Counted from the stretch's first letter, positions 13,201 through 26,999 are shown. The stretch: 64,000 nt of DNA from Chrysoperla carnea (GCF_905475395.1 NC_058339.1:18484001-18548000); one strand, 5' to 3'. Notes: generated from the sequence alone by a model not told the origin. Program-made: numbers and translations.

Positions 13201-15230
13201 TTTTTTTTTTAAGTTGTTCGAACTCACTTATTATGTATAAAACACACCTTGTACTGTGTTTGAAACGTAAGGTGCAGATACACAAACCGCAAAGTGTGGA
13301 TAGAAGATTAATTAGAATAGAATTTCTAAATAGAACGGTTTTATAAAATTAATATAATATCCCACGTAAATATGTATACTTTATGCCAATAAAATGGCAC
13401 CAATTCAAAAATTCTTTTTAACTGGTAGGATTTAACGACATAAAGCAAGGGTGGCAAACCTTTATGTCTTTATATAAATTTAACAGCCTTTCAAAATAAC
13501 CCACTTCAACAGAATAAACACCCTAAGCTCTTCTACTTACATTTGGTTTATATTTATAATTTCAGTTTTTGATAGAGACGTACACTTTGTTCATTGGCTA
13601 TTAAAAATGGAAGAGCTATCCCAACTCTGACTAAAGAATTATTGTTTTTACAAAACTATGACTTTTATGGGCAAATATCAGGAGTGACTATACACTTTGC
13701 GATAAAACTATGAACATAGCAATCATTACGCCCGCTAACAGCGAGCCAAAGTCTGGCACTTGCCAAAAAATGCAAAATCATTCCTTATTTTGTCCTTAGC
13801 AGCCCTATTAATTATTTTGACAATGTAAAATAAGTAAGCTAATATGTAAATAAAATTTTTTAAATAAGTATAAAAAAAACAATCATTAGACTTAAATATT
13901 CAAATTTTATAAATAAGTCATTAATTTTATGAAATATTTGTAATTTAACAAATTTATTAATTTATTTTTGAAAATTATAATCCAAGGAATATCACAAGAG
14001 AAAAATTGTATTTTCATTTCACCAAAAATTTATATAAAAATAACAATAAATATTCAAATAAATAATTTAATACACAAACAATCAAATTTATGTTAACTAC
14101 CTGTATTTTTTTTTATGTTGTAATTTTCAGATTGTCTTTGACAGTATTCAACAAAAACGTATTTTTTTTTTACTCAAAAATCTTTATCAATGTCGTCGAT
14201 TTCTCACAATGTAAAATTTTCTAAGAGCAGAACACAATATTTATAAAATATAATTGTAAACATGATGAAGTAAAGAATAATCAAAATGTAATATTTATGT
14301 ATTAATTCATGAAGAACAAAAATAAAAATTGCAGAGAAGTCGGAGATTTTTGAGAGAACTCTTCGTTAATTTTTGATTATACTAATCTAAATTAATAATT
14401 TCATTAATGAATATGGCTTTTTATGTACCTTGGCTACATTCCCATTTAATATCAATACAGGGTGATAGAAAAAGATTGTTTCATTAGCTAGATCTAGCGG
14501 ACGCATTATAATTTATAAGCTAAATCTAATAATGAAATTATTGATATAATTAATTAAAATTAACGAAGAATTATATTCTCTGTGTTACTGTACCGCCGGA
14601 TTCGATCGTCACGGGACATCTCTAGAGAATTACCACTTTATTACAAAGAATACATCTTACAATTGTTTAAGAAAAAAATTATTAAAATTCTATTTCACGA
14701 ATTCTGGAATAGCTTAATTTCCGTAAGTTTATAAAATGTTTGTGGAGTGTTTTAACAAAACTTTCCAACTACGTCAAATTATCGATTAAATCAAATCGCA
14801 TCGTCTCTCATAACACGATTCAAATAAAAATATTTATTAACAATTATAAAAACTTAATTAACTGAATCGTAGTTACAATTAGCAACCACGGTATTTGGAA
14901 GGCGTATGCTCATTGATGAAGCAACATTCATTAAAATTAAGCCAATGGTTTTCCCAATATTTTTTTCCAAGCGTATTTCTAACTTTTTTCCTTCTTTAAA
15001 AACGAAAAGATTTAGAAGCCTTTCATATATGTATTAAATTATAAACGGTATAAGATTTAATTATAGAAAATAAACAATAATATTGTGACTACTCTTAAGA
15101 AAGTTTTTACTTCTTATCTTAAGAAAGATTTTACTTTTTATCCAAAACCTTGAACAATTTTGAGAAAAATGGAAAATTACATTTTCCAATTTTAAACCAC
15201 ACGAGTAGAAAATGAAATTTCAATCGCTAT

Positions 15231-18036
15231 TCAATTGTGAGACGCTCTTTTTCCACTCATATAATCTAACCATCGTTCTGCTGTATTTTTAATTAAAGGG
15301 TCATTATCAATAGTGGCAAGAAATAGTAATTGATTAACATGTGTAGCATGATAATCCCAACGAGCTAAATTTGGTGCAATACCAAGTGTAAAATGACGTA
15401 AATCGTATGTTGTCCCTGAGCCAGTATCATATAATAACAACATACCTTTCAAAGATGACCAACCTTGTTCAAACAATAAATTTGCTTCTTTAGCTTGACC
15501 AACGGGAGCGATGCTTTTTAAATCATACAAACCCAACAAAGAATAAATAAAACCATTTAAAACAAACGATGCTGGTTTTGTTGGATACTCTTCATACCAA
15601 GCATACTTTCCAAGAAACGTGGCTAAAACACCACCCTGCCAACTTGGTATACGAAATGGACGCAACCCTTCAATTGCTGCACGCAAATATTGTTTGTCAC
15701 CAGAATGGTAATATGCTCTGGATAAAACCGAAATGGCATGCCCTTGCCCCATTGCTGAATACCTGAACAATTTGGAAAATTATAATGTAAAGAATAAATT
15801 ACAGAAATTTTGTAATATTTACCATCCAGGTTCAAGATCCCCAAATCCTAGAGCTACACGGCGTCTAACTGGATTTGCCCAACCTCCTGTCGTAGGATCT
15901 TGATGTTTAACAAACCAGCGAGCAGCATCATAAAACTGAGCCATATGCTCACTAGATGATAAAGTTAGATTGTCAATAGCACCCATACCATGAAGCGATA
16001 TTCCGATCACTTTTAATTTAGATCGAGATAATTTTCGTTTTGGTTTATCAAGTAATGCTAATCCTTTTTGTAAGTCTACAACTAAATCACGTGTTATTTT
16101 TCTCCATCCACTTGTTAATCCAATTCCATGATATATATTTTCACCCTACACGTAATTAAAAAGAAAATGATTTTATATAGAGAATACTTGAGGGAAATAA
16201 TGAAACAAATTTATCCTCGGTCAAACTAAATCAACAAAACAAACCACTTTTTTTTAACAGTTGTTGAGTTCGCCAAATGCAACAACTTATTATATGAATT
16301 ACGATACGATTAGTCAAAGCAAAATTTTAATCGTTGAAATAACTATTTAACTAAGAATTATGAAGACAGTTTTTAAGTAGTGTTTGGAAAATATGGCAAC
16401 ATTGTCTTTTTTCACAGAGCTATTGGAAGTCTGGATACATTCGTTTACCTACTTGAAAAGATACGCACAGAAGTTGGTATAGATAAATACGGAAGTAGAA
16501 CGCAATATAATTGACTTTTCTTTAATAGTTAATGAGATAGTGACAAATACAACAATAAAGCCTCAAATAAAAAATTAAAAATCATGGTTACCTGTATAGA
16601 AATCATAACATCCGATGTAATATAATGTAAATTAAATATTTCCTTTTTCTCTCGATTTTGCAACATCACACTAATACTGCCATTCCCTTTTAAATTCACA
16701 TGCATACTCAATACAAAATCCAACACATGATCAAGTTTTAATGTCACAGCACTTGAAAGTGATTCAGGCGTTGTAAATTCAAGATAATGAGTCCATGAAT
16801 GTTTATCAGTACGATTTATGGTAGCACCGATTGGTACAGTCCATTTTGCGTACTTGTGATCACTATCTTCGATTACTTTACGGCTTGGTTCTGGATCTGT
16901 CAAATTTTTACTATAATGTGACAATCCAAATTGGGCTATTTGTGTGGGATAATAATATCCTTGTACTTCCCATTGTGTAGATACAGGTACACCTTCGGTT
17001 CCACTTACACATTTTACACGATCACGTGGTTCAACATTATAGTTTTCAAAGAACATGAACACACCACGAGGATCATATTTTCCCTTTGGGCGATACACTT
17101 TACTATGGCTGTGAGCCCATTCGAATCGTTCATATCCGTCATTGTTTGTTATTTTTCCATATATCTGTAAAAGTCATGTCTACTTGTAATTATTTGCAAA
17201 AAAATATACCTAAACGCTAATAATAATAGTAGTAACAAAGTAGTACAATTTCTAAATACAAGCAAAGCTAGTGTCACTCTATTGAGGATTACAGGGGTGT
17301 CGCCAGCCAATGGGCTGGATGGGGGCAACCTGAAAGATACAAAGATACAAATGGGGCAATTAGAAAGTACAAAATTTTAAAACACTCTGATTGCTAAAAA
17401 GTCAACAAGAATTTTTGCGCTTTAAACCCAGCTCATAGTTCTCTTTTCTGCCACTGACTGTGCAAGAATTCAGGCCCTATCTCCCCCTAAATTGAAACCA
17501 TTCGTTCAACATTAAGTTCGGACTTCTTGTATCTATACTTTGTGTGGTTGTTGATAGAAAAACAAAGACAAATACCAAGTTAAAAAAATTAATTAAAAAA
17601 AACTGTACAATCAATCTTGTTGAAATAATAAATATAAATTTGAGACCTTACTTACTTCGAAATATCGATGAAGGAATGAAAAAGGGACATAAACTTCATC
17701 ACCTTCCTTACGACATCCAATTGTATATTCGCCATTAATATGACATTCAATCTCATGAATTTCTTGATTGTCTTGTTGTGGAAATATTGAGCCTATAAAA
17801 ATTAGTTATTGTTTTCGTTAGTGTGTTCTTTTTTGTTTACGGTCCTATTTTAAATTACCACTTAATCTTGAGACAATCGCTGCAGATGATGATGAAGATG
17901 AAGATGATGATGACGATGACGCATATGTTGTAGAACTACCTCCAATTCCCCCACATTTAGTCCATAATGATAAAGTTATTAAAAACACTGCTGTACACAT
18001 ACATAATAATGCTACTTTCAAATTTATTCGCATCAT
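15231..18036 (-). CDS. Hsepi: D-glucuronyl C5-epimerase (heparan sulfate C5-epimerase)
   Basis: Coding exons on the minus strand are 18036-17859, 17792-17656, 17164-16592, 16145-15823 and 15762-15231. They join in frame to 580 aa. The enzyme converts D-glucuronic acid to L-iduronic acid in heparan sulfate chains in the Golgi lumen. Residues 1-25 form a short cytoplasmic tail and a single membrane anchor (type II topology), followed by a run of 12 serines. The catalytic body carries [50 protein letters not shown] and ARWDYHATH, and it ends in KRASHN. As I recall the human 617-aa protein, the functional tyrosines 500, 560 and 578 correspond to Tyr463, Tyr523 and Tyr541 here, with a constant offset of 37. 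An acceptor just upstream of the ATG (exon edge 18057) implies a further non-coding first exon to the right. An ATTAAA-type signal lies near 15056 on the minus strand. Confidence 0.96.
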
Positions 18037-18408
18037 CAGTAGAAATAGTGGAGGACCCTATAACATACAAAATATATAACTACATTAGCCAGTTATTAAA
18101 TTTAAATTATCAAAAATAGTTAATGAGAACTTTCGATATTGGAAATAGAATTTCAAATTCATACCAATTCCACGGAGAGATATCATACTTGTTGTTAATT
18201 TGGTGCATAATTCAAAATTTTTGTTTTTCTTTCTATCTTTTGTTTATTTGAAAGGTCATTCTTTTTTGCTTTATCTGTATTGGCATAAATATTGTTATCA
18301 TGATTCACCAATTTATCAACAATTAACATGTCTCCGGAGAATAATTACGATTAGCTAATTCGTACTGATGGCGACTAGTCGAAATAAGTGTTACTATTAT
18401 TTAACTAT

Positions 18409-18610
18409 TGAAAACGGGTTCACTTCTGTTTTAATTAGTATGAATTATTATCGAAAGTTGGCGAGATTTATTTGATTTTTGAATATTTCGATTGGCCTTT
18501 AAAAATGGTAAGTAGAAGTATTGCCATCTGGTAGTCTAAAATGAAACTGCTGAAAACGGGCCCACTTCCTGTTTTAATTAGTACGAATTATTATCGCCAG
18601 GTGGCAGGTT
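18409..18610 (+). repeat. Direct duplication of a ~60-bp block (period about 142 bp)
   Basis: The blocks at about 18409-18470 and 18551-18610 share gaaaacggg, ttttaattagta, gaattattatcg and a following gtggc or ttggc. They lie about 0.4 kb upstream of the first coding exon of Hsepi. Confidence 0.6.
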
Positions 18611-19917
18611 GCAAGCGTCAGTTATCAATCATATAATGATATTCTTTATTGCTATTTGAGATTTAATTTAAATGATGATGTTTATTTTGAAAATTGGCAT
18701 TTTAACACCAATATCACAATAACCACCAACGTTTGAATCAAAACTCTACTGACAACGTTGCGAATGCCATCGTAAAATAATTACAGAATACCGGTATTGA
18801 AAACTTCTGGCACTGAGTTTCAACCGTGCTGCCATCTGGATAAAAACTTAGTTTAAACATAGTTTAGATTTTTATTCTCAGGATTGATTTTTCAACTATC
18901 TACTAGAATCTAGATAGTAGATATAACAATTTAAGACATGGCACCCATACAATTTTTCACCAATTATTTTTTGGCACTGATAAACCCACAATTGATAATA
19001 ATATTATATTAATGAAAGATTATAGTTGAATTATTTTTAGTATGTATATCTCGAGATATCGACTTTAGATATTGATAAACTTTTTGTCGCTCATTTTTAC
19101 AATTTGTCGCTGACGCTTGACATAACTCTATTTTGTTACATTTTAAGTAAAATAAAATTTACAATTCTGCAAAAGTTAGACTATGTCTTCAGGTACCTTA
19201 TTAGTAATGTCTAAGCACTGTTAGTCATTTCCGGTATATCTTGAGCATTAGGAATGACAAAAATTCTACCAAATTCATCTATTTATCAGTGAGTAAATAA
19301 AATCAGATTTTCCAGTTTTTTTACCTATTCTTGATGGAAAATCACAGCAAACATCAAGTTATGATTTTCTAAGAATAAAGAGGGCCATACTCAGATATTA
19401 ATTTTCACCATACTCAGTTTTTAAAATGCACTTTCACATCACAAATGAAACACTGACTATTGTGGATAAAAACAATACGAGATCACGATAATTGGAATAA
19501 AAGACCGATTAAACAATGTAATGTATTCCATCCATAGAATTGGGCATATTTTCAAATTTTTTGCAATGATATTATATGCATATTTTCATATCAATAAAAG
19601 TTGGAAAATGATTCGAATATACCCACTCTCGCAGAATCCCCTTCCACTTATTTCATAGTAGAATGCATAATGGTAAGAATGGGATATTAATATTAATATG
19701 TTTCTTAGTAATCTAAACATTTAACGTTAGAATTTATAAAAACTTCACGAAAAACATTCACACAACTTCCATATACAGATACAATTAAAAAAATTTTGCT
19801 GATTGCAATCTTCTCTACGTACGAATAAGAATAATATTTGTAATTATATAAGCCGGATTAACATAACGCCACAAATAGCACACAAAATTATAATGTTATG
19901 TGTAATATTGTACATTT

Positions 19918-20234
19918 TAGTGATGCGGCAAATATGCGTATCCAATTCCACGAATATCCATAAATAAAATATCCGTATCCATTTCATAAATCACATAAAT
20001 CAGTAAAAAAAACTAGATATATCACAGACTGCAATATTGTCTATCAAAAACAGTATTTTAGTATTTTAATTTTATACTATATTTCTATCTGAACTAGTTT
20101 ACGCCAACAAAAAAAGAAATTTGAAACAAAGATTCGTATTCGTTTCTGCGTATCTTAAAAATGATGATCCATATTCTATATCCATATCCACGGATATGGA
20201 TACGCGGTATTTTTGATGATCTGGCACATCACTA
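19918..20234. mobile_element. hAT-like non-autonomous element with subterminal GGATA inverted motifs
   Basis: The ends are tagtgatgcggc and, inverted, tagtgatgtgcc. Both sides then carry gcgtatcc and multiple tatccgtatcc or ggatatgg motifs in opposite orientation. Short TAGTGATG ends fit hAT superfamily termini in general. No 8-bp target duplication was found, so the assignment is tentative and there is no transposase. Confidence 0.4.
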
Positions 20235-20500
20235 ATATACACACATACTATTTTTATAGTTTCATTCCAATTTTTAATTCAAATTGAGCTATTATATCTG
20301 AATAACTGTAATATTAAGTGTAACTGTTATTTAATTAGCAAAATAACACAAAAATACTCGAAACAAAGTTTTATAATCGAAATATTTTACATCTAGACTC
20401 CGATATTTCCATTATATAGTACATTTAATAAGCTGGAAAATGTGGAAAAGCTCCGATTTCAAAAATTTTGTGTGTACATGTTTCTTAGACCTTCAGGAAT

Positions 20501-20905
20501 ATTCAGTTGCCTTTTGACCTCAAATTCATGATCAGCAACTCCGAAAACCACAGAGAGACAATTTCTGAGGTGAAATTCAGAATTTTCAAAATATTTTTTA
20601 TCATTGACACTTCTAGAGGTAGTTTTAACGGGGTTACAACTGTACTCAGTTGCTTTTTGACCTTGGATTCGTGAACAGCGAACCTAAAAGCTCCACGATT
20701 TCTGAGGTAAAGTTTTGAATTTAATACATTTTTTATCTTCACTTTCAAGGGTAGTTTTAATGGGGTTGCAACCGTATTCAGTTGCTTTTTAACCTTGAAT
20801 TCATGATCATCAAAATCCTCGGGAGATGATTTTCGAGGTAAAATTTTGATTTGTTTTCACTGTTACTATTTGGAGTGCTTTGGGGATGGGAAAACTACCC
20901 TTATT
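20501..20905 (+). repeat. Tandem repeat, about three units of 130-145 bp
   Basis: The phrase attcagttgc or actcagttgc, followed by a ttttgacct-like run, starts units at 20501, 20644 and 20776. Each unit then has a ttcatgat or ttcgtgaa motif, a ttctgaggt or ttcgaggt motif and, at its end, agttttaa(c/t)ggggttgca. The units are diverged, so the array is old. Confidence 0.75.
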
Positions 20906-21399
20906 TTCTTAGTTTTCTTTGTAATGCCGAGGTTGCTGTATATATTAAAATCAAGTCTTAATAATAATTTTTTTAACTGCCAACGTTCATTTTGTGCCAC
21001 CCTGTAATTTATTCATTCGAAAAAACAAAGGAATAATACCATTCTGAATCAGAATCTTATCAAACGTATTAATCGGTACGAATGAACATAACAGTTAAAA
21101 TTAATTATGAATTAAGATCCGGTATACGTCTAGGTCTACGTGTAAAAAGTCATTTCAACAAACACCAACATTTAAATATAACGTAGTTTGCATATGTTGT
21201 TTTAAACTAAAACATGACATCATTAAATGACGTGCATATTATTTTAAAATGGAAGCACGTGTTTTTTCAATTGAATATAAAATTATTTGCTATAATTTAC
21301 AAATTCTATTAATTAAAATTGCATTGCAAACAGAAATAATTGTTGGCAAATAGAAATTTCTTATAACTTTAATGCAAGACACAAACATCTGTGGTATTT

Positions 21400-21530
21400 G
21401 CACTAGAGATGAAACGGATATTCGATAACTATCCGGTATTCGACCTATCCGGCCTGTTTTCCATTATCCGGTCGGATACCAGATAGTAATTCAGTATCCG
21501 GCCGATTTCCGGATAGTAAAATTCCAAAAA
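21400..21530. repeat. CCGGATA-motif cluster, possible hAT terminal region
   Basis: The stretch begins ctagagatgaaacggatatt and contains repeated tatccgg and ccggata motifs in both orientations. This resembles the subterminal motif arrays of hAT-type elements. A matching far end was not found. Confidence 0.35.
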
Positions 21531-22334
21531 TTCTCATTACCTTACACAAATTTATTTAAATAATCGTACGTCAAAATTGTTTGTTTTTTGAATTATTTTA
21601 GTACTCGGAATTACCAAGTGGCAAATAAATACCAAATTTTCCGCATTTGTTGGTAAGGGGCGACTCTGCTTGGCTTCATATGCCAGGCCAGATTCTGAAA
21701 ATAGCCATTCGCTTTAGCTGCTGCCAGGTGCAGAAAGATAAATTCTAACAAAAGATAAATTCAAATTAACTGACCACCAAATGTATGGGTCGTGATTGCG
21801 ATCAATTCGAGATGAATTTTGAATTTCTCGGATTTTTTTATTGTGTATTTTATGATCCTTCACCTCCGGTTTTTTAACCCCCAAACCAAAAAAAGGGGTG
21901 TTTAGCGCCTAAACGGATGAACCGATTTTGATTTTTTTTCTTTCGTTTGAAAGGTAATTTAATGGAGAATCTTTTTAGCTATGTTTTAAGTACGAATTTA
22001 AGATTCCGTAAGTTAAATAACCTATGTTTTAGCCTTCAATGGTATTTCAGAAACTTAAAATTATCGATTGGCTTTAAGCGCGTCACAAATACGTTTTTAA
22101 TAATTTTACCTCTTAATCACTGATGATTACACTTATTTCAATAACAACAACTATCATTATTATTTATAAATATTGCAAACTTCCTTAAATTTATTCATAT
22201 GTTCAATTTTATAAGATCTACCACTGCTAATAATAATTGATAACAAAACAAAATCACATAAAATTGTAATAGAAATATCTTTCATCGGATTTCAAGTAAA
22301 AAATTGCTTTATTAGTATACTTCTGGACTAAAAA

Positions 22335-22710
22335 TTCGGGTCACCAACATTTACTATACATTTAAGCTTTCGTTCTATCTCTAATGGTTTACAAGATGGG
22401 TCCTACGGACCCAAGATCCAATTGACTTATCTTGCTCATTGACGAATTCGACCTCATTTTTTACGTCATAAGAACGCTATAAATTTCTGCTGCATATATC
22501 ATTTTGTTATTGAGTTATCGCGTCCAATGTCAACTCGATATTTTTTTTCAGACAGACAGACAGGTGGACAGCCGGAAATGGACTAATGAAGTGATTTTAT
22601 AAACACCTATACCAAAATTTTGTTCGTTGCATTAATATTTTTAAGCGTTACAAACTTGGAACTAAACTTAATATACCTTGATTTATTTCGTATATACATG
22701 GTATAAAAAT
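22335..22710 (-). repeat. Reverse copy of the GGGTCCGTAGGACCC repeat family
   Basis: On the minus strand the copy runs from tatacatgg and agttccaagtttgtaacgc to acccatcttgtaaacc. It includes the gggtccgtaggaccc palindrome near 22396-22410 and a cagacagacag tract. The segment after the palindrome is shorter than in the 62.9-kb copy. Confidence 0.8.
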
Positions 22711-23531
22711 CATCGAATACAACATGTGTTTATTTTAGCAGAGATTACAAAAAACTAATAATTTTAGATAAATTCTAAAAATAATTTTGTGATTTTGAAA
22801 TTAAATTTAGCACGTAAAATATATAAATAGTGAAAACTTTAACCTTTCTAGGTTAATTAGTATTTAACCCGGTATAATTTAAGTGATGACCTCTTAATAT
22901 ATTGCATGTTGAAAAATTAAATTATTTATTTTTTAAATTGGACAAACTTAAATAGGTGTAATTTGAAACCGACTTTAAAAAAAGATCGTTTTATGTTTCA
23001 TCTGTATGTATGTTTGTTGTAACGTGTGATTTTCTCAAAAACTACATGACAGATACTTAAAGGCAATTTTCAGAACGTAATTCGCGAATCCCAGCAACTA
23101 AGGCGGTTGAAGGTTCGGTTGAGGATAGGCCTTTTGGGGTGCAAACTATCCAGCACCTTCATCCTCTTTTTTATTCTACAAAAACATGTTTTTTTGTTTG
23201 TTTTGATTGAAGCTAAATGATTTCAAATATTAGATGAACAAGAGACTTAATAAAAAGAAGACGATCGAATTCGATTCATACCGATATCTTCTTGTCCTTG
23301 ATTACAATTATAAAAAATGATGACTCGATTTTTTTGTCCGTTAGTGTATATTCATTTTATCTGAACGAAAACCTTGACTTCAGAAGGTGCTAATTATAAT
23401 TATAATACTGACATAAACATGACAAATGTGTATATCTCATAATCAGCATATTTATTTATAATCATATGTCAGAATTCCTTAGTTCTTTTTCAAAAAAATT
23501 TCATTCACGATTATAAACTAAGCCGATCCAT

Positions 23532-23623
23532 GAAACTATGTATCTCTGTGTCACAAAAACGCACATTTTAGTATAGTCTAAGTATATCCGTGCAATTTTT
23601 GTGACACAGAGTGTACATGTTTC
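23532..23623. repeat. Imperfect hairpin (inverted repeat with ~33-base arms)
   Basis: The left arm gaaactatgtatctctgtgt continues into cacaaaaacgcac and pairs with the reverse complement of gtgcaatttttgtgacacag and the bases after it. Only a few mismatches are seen, with a loop of about 25 bases. No reading frame. It may be a tiny MITE. Confidence 0.6.
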
Positions 23624-23669
23624 AAATTTTCTTCTAGCTACAAAACAATTTTTCCTGAAAACACTATCA

Positions 23670-24275
23670 TTATACTATGTATATGAAATATACATAATAT
23701 ATTAAGTTTAGTCCCAAGTTTGTAACGCTAAGAAATATTGATGCAACGAAAAAAATTTTGGTTTAGGTGTTCATAGAATCACATAATTAGTCCATTTCCG
23801 TATGTCTGTCCGCTGTCGTCTGTCCGTCTGTCATCACGATTACTCAAAAACGAAAAGAGATATCAAGCTGAATATATTTATAGTGTGCTTAAGACGTAAA
23901 AAGTGAGGTCGAGTTCGTAAATGGGCAACATAGGTCAATTGGGTCATGGGTTCGTAGGACCCATCTTGTAAACCGTTAGAGATAGAATAAATGTTTAAAT
24001 TTAAAAAATGTTCCTTATAAAAAATAAACAACTTTTGTTTGAAACATTTTCTTGTTAGCATCACTGTTTACCCACGAGGGCACTAATTAGGTGAAAATTT
24101 TGTAGTATGTATTAATTTGGGAATATCAGTTATGTGTGTGTGTGGCTATTTAAGAATTGAAAATTTTCTTTATTTATGTGACGTCAAAAAACAAACGATT
24201 ACGTCATCAAAACTGTCTATACATGGTATTTCAACATTTAACTCAGTCAATTGTTTGTTTTCACTTGTTTGACTA
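23670..24275 (+). repeat. Long copy of the GGGTCCGTAGGACCC repeat family
   Basis: The copy runs from the tatactatgtatatga left end through tttagtcccaagtttgtaac, a gtccgctgtcgtctgtccgt tract and gatatcaagctgaa. It then passes a mutated core (ggttcgtaggaccc) and acccacgagggc to tctatacatggtatt and the caattgtttgttttcacttg tail. It aligns nearly end to end with the copy at 62895. Confidence 0.85.
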
Positions 24276-26999
24276 TATTTTTAATACCATATTCTTTATA
24301 ATATATGTAATTTAAATCTACATTTCGGCTTGAAAACAAAATTAATGCCTTTACTTTGAGTTAATAGTGAAACATTGAAAACTTAAACGTCAAGGCCTGT
24401 TTTACTTATGTCTATCAGACGGACGTAAAAGTTGTTCAAAAATCCAACAAACGATTAACAAGTATTAAAATTTTGTTAAAAAAATTCAGTATAATTTCTT
24501 ATTTGTTTGTTCAAGAATATATTATTAATACAGGAACATGATTTCTGAATATGTAACAAAATTCAAACAAAAATAAGAAAATTAATATTTAATATGTAAA
24601 TATTTCAAATCTCGCCGGCATGATCAACAAACTTATAAATAAGTTATTTTAAATTTTATGATAAACATTCAGATTAAGTTTTTATTTTGTTTGAAATGTA
24701 AATGTAGGTGTTTTATAAACAATAAGAAAGTTGTTTATAATTTATTTTAGCAAGTTACATTAGAAATTACATAAAAAGATTATGTTTTCTTTTACAGTGT
24801 ACAACCAATACAAAATTTAAAGTATTCGATTTCAGTTTTGGAATTTATTTTCTTAGTGGCTCAAATTTTTTATTAATTACTTCGATTACTCAAAATTATA
24901 AACATTTTTAGAGCATATGATATATTATAAATAGCTTAAAACTAAAAATTTTTTAATAAATAAAAATAACCACCTTTTTAGTAGGATATGCAGGTAGGTT
25001 TGTAATTTGTACAGCCCTAGGATTGAAAATCCTAAGAGGGCTCTGGTACTTAACCATGGATCTCAAATTCACATTTTTCTATACATTGTATTTGAAAAAC
25101 ATACAATTTTTTTTTTTGTTAATTCTAATGATGATAATTGTTTTAACTATATTGTATTATTCGCATTTGTAATTTATCCCTTTCAAACATTTTCACAATA
25201 AAATCATAACACATTATTAATTCACTTTCTTTTTGTTTTTTTTTTTTAAATTTACTTTTTCATTATTAAAAAATTTTTTTACAGGTGATTTTGACGTACC
25301 ACCTTTACTTAACCAAGTTATAAATATTATCCAAATAGGTGTGCCTGTCGTCTTTCTCGTATTCATTTCCTCAAAAAGAGATAGCATAATACATGTACAG
25401 GTTTCTCACCTATCTCCATTTCAAATAGATAAGAGAGTTAAAACCAAAGTTAACATTGATAAATCTAACTTTTCATTTAACTTAGCTCAGTTATATTTAT
25501 TTTACTATCTTTTTTTATTCTTTGCTCACATTATATTCACATAGGTTTCTCTTTCTAATAGAAGTAGACTGAAAACATAAATATTAAACATATTTCGTAA
25601 TGATTCCTATGAAGAGTGCCTTCTTGAAGCATCTGCCATCTACAGGCGTTTTGTAAAAAAAATTACTACATTACCATCCGATTTTAAATATTATTTTTCT
25701 ATGTTTTATTTATAATTTAAAATTTAATTTAAATTGTTATTTTTATCCTTGAATAAGTAAAACAACAACTTATTTGAAATTATCCTACTATTTTTATTAA
25801 ATTTAAGATTTTTTAGAAAAAATTAGTCTTTAATCTCTTAAAAATTAATTGTTTTTATAAATAAAATAAAAGAGACTTGCTTCAATAATTTAAAAATTAC
25901 ATTTTATTCTTTCAGGTAGAGTTATTAAGATTAAGAATTTATAATTAAATTTAATTACTACCAAGAATATATGAAATTTATAATCCCGCCATTTTGTAAG
26001 AATGGTATTTTCTCATAATTCGGAAAATGCATAACGTATTCGTTAAAATCCTGCGCATATATATCATTGTTCCAGGGCGGTAATGCAATTCGTTAAAATT
26101 TATAATAAATACAATGTTATAGGTAAAATTAATTTAAATATTTTTCGATTTTTGTATTAATTTGAATTTAGAATAATATAAATAACATGAATTTATTTGA
26201 GTATGTTTATACAGATAAAAAATTATGAACCTTTTAATTTTTAATACCAAATTAATTATTTTATTTGGAAATTCTCTTTTTCAAAAATTTATTCGGTTAT
26301 GCTATTGGAAACGGGGATCTTATTTAAGAAGCGTATAAATAAAAATGATGAAAAAAATTTGACAAAAATAAAAATCAAATAAATAACATTTTAATATGTA
26401 AATAGAGAAAGTATTTTCGATAAAAAATAAGAAAAAATTTCTTTTTTTAAGTATGGTATTCATAAAATTAAACAGTAAAAAAAATACAATAGTTAAGATT
26501 TGATACGTGTGGGTTGAAAGCTCAGATAATACGGCACTGTGTGGGTGGTTGTCTGTTAGCGGTAAATTGTGAGCAGTTGTGCTAGGAGATCGATCGTGGA
26601 CTCGAGGCGGAGCGGACTCGAGGAGTCGCCGCAGTAAAGAAGGGGGCACCATCTGACCTGCCCTGTTATACACTTAAATATATTACAATAATATATATAT
26701 TTTAATACAAAATTCTCCATAAACGATAAAAAAACCAAAATGTATATTTATAAAAAACGATGGATTAAAAATTTTATAAATGAAATATGTTTACGAATTT
26801 ATCAAGAAAACACCAAAAGACAAGTGAACTATTCTACAACATTTACTACTGCAATGTTTGTTCGATTTTTATCGTGGTACAATTGAAATATTATAATAAT
26901 ATTATTAATTATAATAATAATTATTATAAAAGTGGTGCTATTGTGTTTGTGTTTTGGTGTTTGTTGGTGGCGAACAAGTTATTATTGCTGACTTTGGGG

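Larger units (their letters stand above)
4283..15230. other. Intergenic DNA between dynein and Hsepi, no gene recognised
   Basis: About 11 kb of very AT-rich sequence lies between two genes that converge on it. No conserved protein was recognised. It contains a dispersed repeat near 4.4 kb, an unrecognised open stretch at 4914-5135, an inverted-repeat element at 7073-7256, and a reverse-complement copy of a short repeat at 10175-10260. Several isolated ACAGGGTG-type motifs (for example near 10834 and 14458) look like transposon-end relics, but I could not delimit them. Confidence 0.6.
18058..26500. other. Intergenic DNA between Hsepi and Drep2, repeat-rich
   Basis: The two flanking genes diverge from this region, so it should hold both promoters and the 5' UTR exon(s) of Hsepi, none of which I could place. 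I see a duplicated 60-bp block, a hAT-like palindromic element, a 135-bp tandem repeat, a CCGGATA cluster, two copies of the GGGTCCGTAGGACCC family and a hairpin. Near 21845-22020 and 22970-23080 are further repeat-like segments (cggatgaaccgattttgatt; aaaccgacttt). No protein-coding gene was recognised. Confidence 0.6.

Noticed and set aside
25233-25544. 103-codon frame with a hydrophobic stretch and an acceptor-like ttttttacag before it
   Set aside because: The peptide is low in complexity at both ends and resembles no family. No donor or neighbouring exon could be paired with it.
26320-26738. Minus-strand frames over the GC-rich island at 26.5-26.7 kb
   Set aside because: Only the GC-rich part looks unusual and the rest is AT-rich noise. 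The island is better read as promoter or 5' UTR sequence of Drep2.
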